DNA of 7,097 nucleotides from Fidelibacterota bacterium (GTDB lineage Bacteria > Fidelibacterota > Marinisomatia > Marinisomatales > TCS55): positions 5,427 through 12,523 of the forward strand of contig PAWC01000043.1 in NCBI GenBank assembly GCA_002713385.1, read 5' to 3'. Below the pieces are notes generated by a model. That model ran no database searches. It was given only the letters and a program-made list of their open reading frames with translations, and was not told the origin of the DNA. Position numbers and translations under genes: made by a program. Below, piece after piece: positions 1 through 5,208 of this stretch (positions within the stretch are counted from its first letter, which is position 1; each line of letters begins with the position of its first letter).

Positions 1-881
1 ACCTTCACATAAGGGTAAACGGAAAAATTTACGATATCTGTTGCTGTCCCACCAGGAAGAGGAATATCCCTTCCGACGGTGAATTTTACACGACGGTTAT
101 CCAACTTCCCAAAATAATAATCCTCTTGGTCAGGATGTTTGTCCGCCTCGGAGATATCCACTGGGAACCATCCTCCTCCTTCGTGGTAAAACTCAGTCCA
201 ACAGTGGTATCCAATAACCGTACCACTTAAACCCTCAGGAATCGAGAATCCGATATTAAATTGCGCAGGCGTTTGCTGCACACGAAGAAGTGCATTAAAT
301 AAACTATGATAATCCGTGCAGTTTCCTTTTCCAACCTTACAGGCATACACAGCATCACCCTGTCCCCATCCATCACCGGATTTATCATATTCCATATGTT
401 TTATAATGGTATTGTATATTTCTTTGATTTTATCACCGCCCGTACCAGAAATGGCCTCAGCGATGGAATATAACTGAGGATTCAACGGTACTTTTTTATA
501 GGGCTGTAAATATAACTCACGGGTGGTTGCTTCAGTATATATTGCGTGGGGTCTGGCTTCTTGGCGATGTACACGAAAATACACTGTAAGTGTATCAGGA
601 TCTGTTAATTCGAAAGGAGTTAGATGTAGGAATAAGTTCCCAAAAATAGAATCGTTTTCCATACGATACTGATGAGTGGTACTTACGAAAAGATTATCAA
701 TTATTTGGAAGGGTCCCATTTGCGGGACAGGTATCCATGCTTCCACGGTCCCCAGTTCATTGAAAATAACTTCATATTCAAAGTCAAAACTTAAGGTCGT
801 AGTTTTTTCACCAGAACAGGAAAAGAAGAATACCGATAAAATGGAAAAAATGAAGACTAAAATCTTATTCTTTAGTAACAT
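1..881 (-). CDS. Transglutaminase-like lipoprotein (partial, C-terminus outside window)
   Basis: The minus-strand frame is open from an ATG at 881 to the left edge, giving 293 codons with no stop, so the C-terminus is missing. Residues 1-22 form a signal peptide with a hydrophobic core followed by FFSC and then SGE. Cys22 is a plausible lipidation site, although Phe at -3 makes the lipobox imperfect. The middle carries a transglutaminase-like (papain-fold) core: Cys188 in GKGNCTDYH, His226 in GYHCW and Asp242 in PVDIS, in the usual Cys-His-Asp order and spacing. The family includes proteases and peptide-crosslinking or cleaving enzymes, and the substrate cannot be told from sequence. A cell-envelope location, probably periplasm-facing, is inferred from the signal. 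No strong Shine-Dalgarno sequence is visible before the ATG, but an ATG four bases upstream is in a frame that closes after six codons. The nearest upstream gene is tRNA-Lys(UUU), about 110 bases away on the same strand. I am confident of the fold and unsure of the function. Confidence 0.85.
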   Translation of the reverse strand, partial: MLLKNKILVFIFSILSVFFFSCSGEKTTTLSFDFEYEVIFNELGTVEAWIPVPQMGPFQIIDNLFVSTTHQYRMENDSIFGNLFLHLTPFELTDPDTLTVYFRVHRQEARPHAIYTEATTRELYLQPYKKVPLNPQLYSIAEAISGTGGDKIKEIYNTIIKHMEYDKSGDGWGQGDAVYACKVGKGNCTDYHSLFNALLRVQQTPAQFNIGFSIPEGLSGTVIGYHCWTEFYHEGGGWFPVDISEADKHPDQEDYYFGKLDNRRVKFTVGRDIPLPGGTATDIVNFSVYPYVK

Positions 882-921
882 TCATTTATATGCATGTCTT
901 TATATTTCATCCTCTTATTTT

Positions 922-952
922 AGATAAGATTTAATTATCTTTAATAGATAAT
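922..952. repeat. Overlapping AT-rich inverted repeats in the lipoprotein leader
   Basis: AGATAA at 922-927 pairs perfectly with TTATCT at 935-940. The same TTATCT, extended to ATTATCT at 934-940, also pairs perfectly with AGATAAT at 946-952 across a 5-base loop. The two hairpins share one arm and so exclude each other. They lie 41-71 bases upstream of the lipoprotein start and 41 bases beyond the 3' end of tRNA-Lys(UUU) on the same strand. They could be a processing or termination signal after the tRNA, a regulatory leader, or chance in AT-rich DNA. The all-AT-rich stems are thermodynamically weak. Confidence 0.4.
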
Positions 953-992
953 CCCAGTGCCCTAACAAATTGGAAATGCGCGGTATATAATG

Positions 993-1065
993 TGATCCCG
1001 GTGCGACTCGAACGCACGGCCAATGGCTTAAAAGGCCACTGCTCTACCAACTGAGCTACGGGATC
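993..1065 (-). tRNA. tRNA-Lys(UUU)
   Basis: The minus strand folds into a complete 73-nt cloverleaf. The acceptor stem GATCCCG/CGGGATC has seven pairs. The D arm is GCTC..GAGC, the anticodon stem GTGGC/GCCAT has one G-T pair, and the T arm GTGCG TTCGAGT CGCAC is perfect. The 7-base anticodon loop CTTTTAA puts UUU at positions 34-36 (window 1030-1032), which reads lysine AAA and AAG codons. The discriminator is A, and the bases after it are CAT, so CCA is not encoded and must be added by tRNA nucleotidyltransferase. This tRNA is a standard substrate for 2-thiouridine formation at U34 by MnmA, which is encoded at 5716-6786. It is a close paralogue of the tRNA at 1877-1949. Confidence 0.97.
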
Positions 1066-1150
1066 AAAATTTTAAAAATTCGGGGCGGAAAATTACATGA
1101 AATCATTCCCAGATTCATAGAAAAAGACTTGGAACTTCACTCTTAATTAT

Positions 1151-1167
1151 ATTGTAAAATTGTAAAA
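1151..1167. repeat. Tandem 8-base repeat ahead of the 70-codon gene
   Basis: ATTGTAAA occurs twice in direct succession (1151-1158 and 1159-1166), followed by another A. The repeat lies about 60 bases upstream of the start at 1226, where a promoter or operator for that gene would be expected. No clear -35/-10 pair is visible in 1066-1225, so the regulatory reading is speculative. The rest of that interval shows nothing I can name. Confidence 0.3.
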
Positions 1168-1210
1168 GTGGACGTTACTTACTCGCATATTGAGAAGATA
1201 AAATAAGAAA

Positions 1211-1216
1211 AAGGTG
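1211..1216 (+). promoter_or_regulatory. Ribosome-binding site for the 70-codon gene
   Basis: AAGGTG, preceded by a run of A, lies nine bases before the ATG at 1226. It is the main support for this start and for the open frame being translated. Confidence 0.5.
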
Positions 1217-1225
1217 TAACTAGAC

Positions 1226-1438
1226 ATGGTGTCTGGACATATTGCTGACTTTTCACAAAACTATGAAGTCGGAGAATCAGTGTTTATTGAAAATAAAGAA
1301 TGGGTCATTGCTGAAATACTTACAGAATGTATTATACTTCAGCGAGATAGTGTAGATGGCACAAGTCAAACCATTGATATTTCCGAAAGCGGGCTGCAAG
1401 AGTTAGTGAAAGAGGTGCAACATAAGTTCGAAAACTGA
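1226..1438 (+). CDS. Small protein of unknown function (70 aa)
   Basis: I do not recognise this gene. It encodes 70 residues with no signal peptide, membrane segment or cysteine motif (one Cys at 35). Residues 14-52 alternate hydrophobic and polar positions in short strands with turns (YEVGESVFIENKEWVIAEI, then CIILQRD). This resembles a small SH3- or Tudor-like beta barrel, but that is an impression rather than a match. The C-terminal third, ending in LQELVKEVQHKFEN, looks helical and charged. The case for a real gene is an AAGG-type ribosome-binding site at 1211-1216 nine bases before the ATG, protein-like composition, and a stop only 20 bases from the convergent queF stop. It is the only plus-strand protein gene in the window and sits alone. 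A chance open frame cannot be fully excluded. Confidence 0.6.
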   Translation: MVSGHIADFSQNYEVGESVFIENKEWVIAEILTECIILQRDSVDGTSQTIDISESGLQELVKEVQHKFEN

Positions 1439-1439
1439 A

Positions 1440-1455
1440 TCGGTTATTTGACCGA
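1440..1455. terminator. Weak hairpin between convergent genes
   Basis: TCGGT at 1440-1444 pairs with ACCGA at 1451-1455 around a 6-base loop. The hairpin sits exactly in the gap between the stop of the 70-codon gene (1438) and the stop of queF (1459), where a shared two-way terminator would be expected. The stem has only five pairs, and the flanking T-runs are short on both strands, so termination here would be inefficient or factor-dependent. Position is the main argument. Confidence 0.3.
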
Positions 1456-1458
1456 AAA

Positions 1459-1848
1459 TCAATCTAAAGAGCCTTCGATACAGGTTGTATCAAACCCTCC
1501 CCGTATGTTATAAACAGTCGTAACTTGCAAACGAGCTGTTTCCAGCACTGACTTCAAATCATTGTAAATTCGTTTTGTAGCGCCCTCTTGGTAGATACCC
1601 ACATTGCGGTAACTGATAAAATAATATTTTAAAGATTTTAATTCGACACATTTTCCACCTATTGGAAAATATTCGATTTTTACATAAGCTAAATCCGGTA
1701 AACCGCTGAAAGGACAAACGGCACTAAATTCATCTGTTTCAGTCAAGATGAATTGATCTGGACTATCAAAATCAAATGTTTCCAAGAGTTCCGTGCGAAT
1801 TTTATCTTCGCCGTCAAACGCAAGTTTTAAACCTTCTGCCTGTGCCAT
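1459..1848 (-). CDS. queF: NADPH-dependent 7-cyano-7-deazaguanine (preQ0) reductase, short type
   Basis: QueF reduces the nitrile of preQ0 to the amine of preQ1 with two NADPH, late in the queuosine pathway for tRNA anticodon position 34. The 129 residues match the single-domain, Bacillus-type (type I) enzyme, although it is shorter than the 165-residue B. subtilis protein. The catalytic Cys is Cys45 in VCPFSG, and the partner Asp is Asp52 in LPD. The QueF hallmark ELKSLKYY follows at 69-76, beginning with Glu69. [10 protein letters not shown] at 79-88 lines up with SFRNHGDFHE of B. subtilis, so Glu88 is kept but the active-site His is Gln87. The start is supported by AAAGGA at 1857-1862, eight bases before the ATG. 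tRNA-Lys(CUU) ends 28 bases upstream on the same strand, suggesting one transcript from the promoter near 2005-2035. The intact hallmark argues against the archaeal QueF-like amidinotransferase. Confidence 0.93.
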   Translation of the reverse strand: MAQAEGLKLAFDGEDKIRTELLETFDFDSPDQFILTETDEFSAVCPFSGLPDLAYVKIEYFPIGGKCVELKSLKYYFISYRNVGIYQEGATKRIYNDLKSVLETARLQVTTVYNIRGGFDTTCIEGSLD

Positions 1849-1856
1849 GATTTTAT

Positions 1857-1862
1857 TCCTTT
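1857..1862 (-). promoter_or_regulatory. Ribosome-binding site of queF
   Basis: Read on the minus strand this is AAAGGA, eight bases before the queF ATG at 1848. It fixes the start and leaves only a short leader after the tRNA. Confidence 0.65.
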
Positions 1863-1876
1863 AATAAATAGTTATG

Positions 1877-1949
1877 TGACCCCGGAAGGACTCGAACCTT
1901 CAACCAATGGCTTAAGAGGCCACTGCTCTACCAATTGAGCTACGGGGCC
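1877..1949 (-). tRNA. tRNA-Lys(CUU)
   Basis: This is a complete 73-nt cloverleaf on the minus strand. The acceptor stem GGCCCCG/CGGGGTC contains one G-T pair. The D arm is GCTC..GAGC, the anticodon stem GTGGC/GCCAT, and the T arm GAAGG TTCGAGT CCTTC. The loop CTCTTAA gives anticodon CUU, reading the lysine codon AAG. The discriminator is A, and CCA is not encoded (next bases CAT). From position 4 through 46 it matches tRNA-Lys(UUU) at 993-1065 except at two places, one in the D loop and the wobble base, so the two genes look like duplicates whose T arms and acceptor stems have diverged. It precedes queF, though lysine tRNA is not a queuosine substrate, so the link is probably transcriptional only. 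Confidence 0.97.
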
Positions 1950-2004
1950 ATTTGTATTTCCTGTCCGGAAACTACATGGGTATTTCCGTTAGAAAACGAG
2001 CGGG

Positions 2005-2035
2005 CAAAGTTAGATATCTAGGTACGTAAGTTCAA
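2005..2035 (-). promoter_or_regulatory. Candidate Bacteroidota-type promoter for tRNA-Lys(CUU)-queF
   Basis: On the minus strand TAACTTTG (2012 down to 2005) matches the TAnnTTTG element at -7 used by the primary sigma factor of Bacteroidota. TTG (2035 to 2033) lies 20 bases upstream, close to the usual -33 spacing. Transcription would begin near 2000, giving a leader of about 50 bases before the mature tRNA. The sequence after the element, GCCCG, is GC-rich as is common at stable-RNA promoters. The match is by eye. The element also supports placing the organism in or near the FCB group. Confidence 0.5.
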
Positions 2036-2202
2036 CAATATTGAATGGGATTAATAAAGAGTACAAAAGGGGGACTAAAAGTTGAAATTTTGCATTTTCG
2101 TTATTGCTCAGAATTATCTGCCCTTGTATTTTGGGTCTGCCTTTGAGCCGTGAATTCATGATTTTGAGTTTGCGTTTGAAGAGGTTGGCAAGTGAAAAGT
2201 GA

Positions 2203-2232
2203 AATGGCTCCGGGTTGGCGTTCGGAGCCATT
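2203..2232 (+). terminator. Perfect 10-bp hairpin, terminator-like, of unknown owner
   Basis: AATGGCTCCG at 2203-2212 pairs without mismatch with CGGAGCCATT at 2223-2232 around a 10-base loop. On the plus strand it is followed by GTCTTTTATATT, a modest T-run like that of an intrinsic terminator. No plus-strand gene ends nearby: the closest upstream plus gene stops at 1438, with minus-strand genes in between. It may end an unannotated small RNA, shield ssrA from read-through, or be part of an intergenic repeat. The structure is certain and the role is not. Confidence 0.5.
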
Positions 2233-2274
2233 GTCTTTTATATTATTCGTAAATTCCAGCAGTTATTTGAAAAT

Positions 2275-2622
2275 GGGGGCGACCGGTTTCGACGGGATAA
2301 GATCGTTGTTAAACTGCATGCGGAGATCCCGGAATTCTCCTAAATCATCCGGACATTCATACATGCCGATTACGGCTACATGGCTGCAGCTTAAGACTGT
2401 GGCTCGTCCTTTATCCGATTTGTCTGTGGTTAGATAAAAGGGCGTCGATTACACAGACTGGTTCCTGTTACTGCCCATAATTCAGGAATAAGATATTACG
2501 GGCTGGTTCTGCTGACTGTCAGTCCCTGGCCATATGCGGAATAAGATCTTGCCAGGAGACTAAGCATGTAGATGTTTTGCAGGGGTTTATTTCGGACGGG
2601 AGTTCGAATCTCCCCGCCTCCA
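2275..2622 (+). ncRNA. ssrA: Transfer-messenger RNA (one-piece tmRNA)
   Basis: tmRNA rescues ribosomes stalled on broken mRNA: alanine-charged, with SmpB, it enters the A site, supplies a short reading frame and tags the nascent chain for proteolysis. The 5' end GGGGGCG pairs with CGCCTCC at 2615-2621 (one G-T pair) as the acceptor stem. The conserved GGTTTCGACGGG lies just inside it. The 3' part has TAAGCATGTAGA, CGGACGGG and a T arm GGGAG TTCGAAT CTCCC. PK1 is visible: GGAGA 2322-2326 with TCTCC 2336-2340, and CCGGA 2329-2333 with TCCGG 2348-2352. The tag frame runs 2365-2394. The discriminator A is at 2622, and CCA is not encoded. The length of about 348 nt is normal for the one-piece form. 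A TTATTTG element at 2263-2269 is at the right distance for a -10, but I see no good -35. argS converges, with its stop 24 bases away. Confidence 0.97.
2365..2394 (+). other. tmRNA tag reading frame (ADYGYMAAA)
   Basis: The frame reads GCC GAT TAC GGC TAC ATG GCT GCA GCT TAA, giving nine residues, Ala-Asp-Tyr-Gly-Tyr-Met-Ala-Ala-Ala, then stop. The resume codon is taken as GCC because it is an alanine codon 12 bases after PK1, close to the spacing in the E. coli molecule, and because the frame ends in the usual Ala-Ala-stop. Including the alanine carried by tmRNA, the added tail would be A-ADYGYMAAA. The terminal Ala-Ala recognised by ClpXP-type proteases is kept, but the common Leu-Ala-Ala ending is Ala-Ala-Ala after Met. 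From memory, Chlorobium has a similar tyrosine-rich, Met-containing tag. The exact resume codon is inferred. Confidence 0.8.
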
Positions 2623-2646
2623 CAAATTATTTGTAGAATACGGTAT

Positions 2647-4275
2647 TTACATTCTTTCAGGTGCAGAAATACCCAATACCTTTAGACCATTAGCCAGTAC
2701 AATTTTAGTTGCTGTTATTAAGGCAATGCGTGCTGCAGAAAGATCATTATCATGAGTAATGACTCTGCAGTCAACGTAAAAACGATGAAAGCGCGCAGCA
2801 AGATCCTGTAAATAGTTTGCAATATCTTGGGGCTCAAGTTTATTTTGTGCTGTAGCCATGACTTCTGGAAATTGCTCCATGGTTTTTAATAATTCAATTT
2901 CAGCAAGATGCGTAAGCAGAGACGGATCATAGTCAACCATAAAATCTTTTTCTAATCCTTCTCCACGCTTGATAATGTTACAAATTCGTGCGTGGGCGTA
3001 TTGTAGATAAAATACAGGATTTTTTTCTGATTGGTCTGCTGCCAGATCAAGGTCAAAGTTCAAATGGGAATTCATACTACGCATAATAAAGAAATATCTA
3101 ACAACATCACCACCAACATCATTAACCAATTCTTCCAAAGTGACGAAATCAGCCTTCCGTGTAGACATCTTAACTTTTTGTCCGCTTTTCAGTAATGTAA
3201 CAAATTGGTGGATCATTACATTGAAATGATCGGTTTTATAGTTCAATGCTTTCACTGCAGCAACTACGTCTGGATATGTAGCAACATGATCAGAACCAAG
3301 TATATCAATGATAAGGTCAAAATCACGTTCAACTTTATTAATATGATAAGCTATATCAGGAAGACGATAAGTAGGTTCACCGGAACTCTTAATCAAAACG
3401 CGATCTTGATCCATTCCCAATTCTGTTGTTTTAAACCATGTGGCACCCTCTTCTTCGTAAATAAGGCCTTTGTTTCGTAAATCAGATGTTACTTTTTCAA
3501 CTGCTCCGGAAGTATAAAAAGTTTTTTCATTGGAAAATTTATTATGATGAATACCGAGGTTTTTTAAAGACTTTTTAATTTCATCAAATATATCATTTTC
3601 AGCTGATTTACGAAATACACTGTGGCCTTTTTTAATATTATTCCCATGCTCCTCTTGAATTTTTCTGGCAATATCTCTGATGTATTCACCCTGATAACCA
3701 TCTTCAGGAAATACACTAGAACCATCCACAATCTCTCTATACCTAGCTTCCACTGAATCACCGAGTATGCGCATCTGGCGGCCTGCATCATTGAAATAGT
3801 ATTCCCGAGTGACTTTATAGCCATGGTTTTCCAGAATATTGGCTACAGTATCTCCAAGCACAGCATTTCTTCCATGGCCAACAGTCAGTGGACCTGTTGG
3901 GTTGGCGCTTACAAATTCTACATTCGCTGTTTTGTTTTTCCCTAATTCTGATTGTCCGTAGGCGTTGCCCGCTTTTATGATTTCACGGATCAAGGATTGA
4001 TAATAGGAGGGATTAATTTTGAAATTGATAAATCCTGGAGGAGAGGGGAAAACATCAGCAATAATTTTTTCATTTTTTTCAAAGTAGCCGATGATTGATT
4101 CTGCAATTACCATAGGCGTCTTTTTTGCAGCTTTAGCCATTGCCAATGGCAGGTTTGAAGATAAATCTCCATGTTTTTCATCTTTTGATGAACTAATAAC
4201 AACAAATCGAGGTGCAAAACCTGCTTTTTGCGCAGCTTCAGTCAGCAGTTTTTGGAGATTTTTCTTTAGGTTCAT
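2647..4275 (-). CDS. argS: Arginyl-tRNA synthetase
   Basis: This class I synthetase attaches arginine to tRNA-Arg in the cytoplasm. The 542 residues are near the usual bacterial length. The N-terminal tRNA-recognition domain covers roughly residues 1-90. The catalytic Rossmann fold begins with SANPTGPLTVGHGRN at 123-137, where VGHG is the HIGH-type signature and Thr replaces the first His, a variant I recall from other ArgRS. YYFNDAGRQ lies at 159-166 and KMSTR, the KMSKS equivalent, at 369-373. The DALR-type anticodon-binding domain starts near YLQYAHARI at 423-431 and runs to the C-terminus (ending GISAPERM). The start at 4275 lies inside rsfS, a 38-base overlap that suggests translational coupling. 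It is the last gene of the minus-strand operon and converges with ssrA. I see no clear terminator between the two. Confidence 0.97.
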   Translation of the reverse strand: MNLKKNLQKLLTEAAQKAGFAPRFVVISSSKDEKHGDLSSNLPLAMAKAAKKTPMVIAESIIGYFEKNEKIIADVFPSPPGFINFKINPSYYQSLIREIIKAGNAYGQSELGKNKTANVEFVSANPTGPLTVGHGRNAVLGDTVANILENHGYKVTREYYFNDAGRQMRILGDSVEARYREIVDGSSVFPEDGYQGEYIRDIARKIQEEHGNNIKKGHSVFRKSAENDIFDEIKKSLKNLGIHHNKFSNEKTFYTSGAVEKVTSDLRNKGLIYEEEGATWFKTTELGMDQDRVLIKSSGEPTYRLPDIAYHINKVERDFDLIIDILGSDHVATYPDVVAAVKALNYKTDHFNVMIHQFVTLLKSGQKVKMSTRKADFVTLEELVNDVGGDVVRYFFIMRSMNSHLNFDLDLAADQSEKNPVFYLQYAHARICNIIKRGEGLEKDFMVDYDPSLLTHLAEIELLKTMEQFPEVMATAQNKLEPQDIANYLQDLAARFHRFYVDCRVITHDNDLSAARIALITATKIVLANGLKVLGISAPERM

Positions 4276-4633
4276 CTTTATATTTTGTTAATGGTGCATC
4301 AGTCCAGAGACTTTCCAGGTTATAATATTCTCTTGCGTGAGTTTTAAAAATATGAACAACAACATCTACATAATCAAGTAAGACCCAATTGAGTTGTTCA
4401 TATCCTTCAATTCGCCAGGGTTTATGATCTGTGCTTTTGCGGATGCTGTCGGCAATCGCTTTCACTTGCACATCAGTATCCGCAGAACAAAAAACAAAAT
4501 GATCTGTCATACTTGTAATTCCGCGTACATCAAGTGCAATAACATTTTCAGCTTGTTTTTCAAGTGCAAGATCAGCAATGCCCCGGACCAGTGCACTGGC
4601 CTCATCTTTGGGCGTTGAAGGAGTGGGTGTCAA
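4238..4633 (-). CDS. rsfS: Ribosomal silencing factor RsfS
   Basis: RsfS binds ribosomal protein uL14 on the large subunit and blocks 30S/50S joining, lowering translation when nutrients are short. The 131 residues carry the whole family domain: LALEKQAENVIALDVRGITSMTDHFVFCS-type core at about 22-50, then the signature stretch GYEQLNWVLLDYVDVVVHIF at 77-96 and REYYNLESLW at 101-110. After that comes a charged tail rich in Lys, Glu and Pro, about 20 residues beyond the domain. The ATG follows the stop of the LytR_C gene by two bases, and the 3' end overlaps argS by 38 bases. Placement after a LytR_C-type gene resembles rsfS neighbourhoods in several bacterial phyla. Confidence 0.95.
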   Translation of the reverse strand: MTPTPSTPKDEASALVRGIADLALEKQAENVIALDVRGITSMTDHFVFCSADTDVQVKAIADSIRKSTDHKPWRIEGYEQLNWVLLDYVDVVVHIFKTHAREYYNLESLWTDAPLTKYKDEPKEKSPKTAD

Positions 4634-4635
4634 TA

Positions 4636-5205
4636 TTATTTTAAGTAATCTACCAGTGGTTTGATCGTGGCAAAATCACTGCCAATGATCACAGTGATAT
4701 CAACGCTTAATTTCTCATCTGGGATATGTTTGATACGCAACTCATCCTGTTCGTTTATCCCAAATGATTGGGAGACTTTTTTCAAACCCTCTAAATTCTC
4801 ATTTCTCAAAATGAGTATTGTCTGGTCATAGTTATAATGATCCGCATTATCTGATCGAACAACGTCCATTTGCTGTGAGCGTAAATAATTAGAAACTTTT
4901 TCAGCTAATCCAGGAACACCACAGCCGTTTAGGATCTCAACTTCAATATCCAGAATCGGATTCTCCTCATATATTTCAATAGCAAGTTTAGGAGTGTCAG
5001 GAAGAGATGGAAACGTGATCTCGATTGGAACACCTGTTTGAATTTGACGGTTTGAAAATGAAAAAATAAAAGCTAATAGTAGTAATGACAAGATGGCGAT
5101 CGCTGAATTAACCAACATCCCTTTGATATCCCTGCGTTTGGCAGGGTGGGATACTTTGGAGCTGAAAAGGAGTTTATTCTTTTTGCGGCGTTTTATTCTG
5201 GCCAA
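4636..5205 (-). CDS. Membrane-anchored LytR_C-domain protein
   Basis: The 189 residues begin with a strongly basic cytoplasmic stretch (ARIKRRKKNK, with KRR at 23-25) and one membrane helix at about 31-50, so the rest should face the periplasm (N-in, C-out). Residues 85-178 match the LytR/CpsA/Psr C-terminal domain (LytR_C): the typical opening IEVEILNGCGVPGLAEKVSNYL-like segment at 87-108, a central QTILILRNEN strand at 128-136, and VDITVIIGSDF at 168-178. The catalytic LCP domain that transfers glycopolymers is absent, so this is a stand-alone LytR_C protein whose role is unknown; a cell-envelope or peptidoglycan-related function is only an association. It starts 3 bases after the preceding secreted-protein gene ends and stops 2 bases before rsfS, so it is surely co-transcribed with them. 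Confidence 0.85.
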   Translation of the reverse strand: MARIKRRKKNKLLFSSKVSHPAKRRDIKGMLVNSAIAILSLLLLAFIFSFSNRQIQTGVPIEITFPSLPDTPKLAIEIYEENPILDIEVEILNGCGVPGLAEKVSNYLRSQQMDVVRSDNADHYNYDQTILILRNENLEGLKKVSQSFGINEQDELRIKHIPDEKLSVDITVIIGSDFATIKPLVDYLK

Positions 5206-5208
5206 GTG

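Larger units (their letters stand above)
1950..2274. other. Gene-free stretch between tRNA-Lys(CUU) and ssrA
   Basis: These 325 bases separate divergently transcribed RNA genes (tRNA minus, ssrA plus) and should hold both promoters. I can see an inverted repeat CGGAAA/TTTCCG at 1966-1971 and 1983-1988 in the tRNA leader, a Bacteroidota-like promoter at 2005-2035, a palindrome CAATATTG at 2036-2043, a 7-base tandem repeat AAGTGAA at 2190-2203, and a strong hairpin at 2203-2232. An open frame on the minus strand (2010-2231, 73 codons) starts inside that hairpin, has no ribosome-binding site and runs into the promoter, so I do not call it a gene. The part from about 2050 to 2200 shows nothing I can name. 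It could be a genome-specific intergenic repeat. Confidence 0.6.

Noticed and set aside
676..927. Plus-strand open frame of 83 codons
   Set aside because: It lies antisense to the 5' part of the transglutaminase-like lipoprotein, whose signal peptide and catalytic residues are clear.
2010..2231. Open frame of 73 codons on the minus strand upstream of ssrA
   Set aside because: Its start lies in the arm of a perfect hairpin, there is no ribosome-binding site, it runs through the candidate tRNA promoter, and the product resembles no protein I know.
2192..2437. Open frame of 81 codons on the plus strand
   Set aside because: It covers the 5' half of the tmRNA gene in a frame other than the tag frame, so it is an artefact of the RNA gene.
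2622..2634. ACAAA/TTTGT inverted repeat just after the tmRNA as an ssrA terminator
   Set aside because: The stem is only five AT-rich pairs, includes the tmRNA discriminator base and has no T-run, so it does not look like a terminator.
3205..3824. Plus- and minus-strand open frames within argS (3205-3480, 3564-3824)
   Set aside because: They are out-of-frame shadows of argS, which is intact with all its motifs.
4091..4618. Plus-strand open frames antisense to the argS start and rsfS
   Set aside because: Both overlap well-supported genes on the other strand and show no family features.
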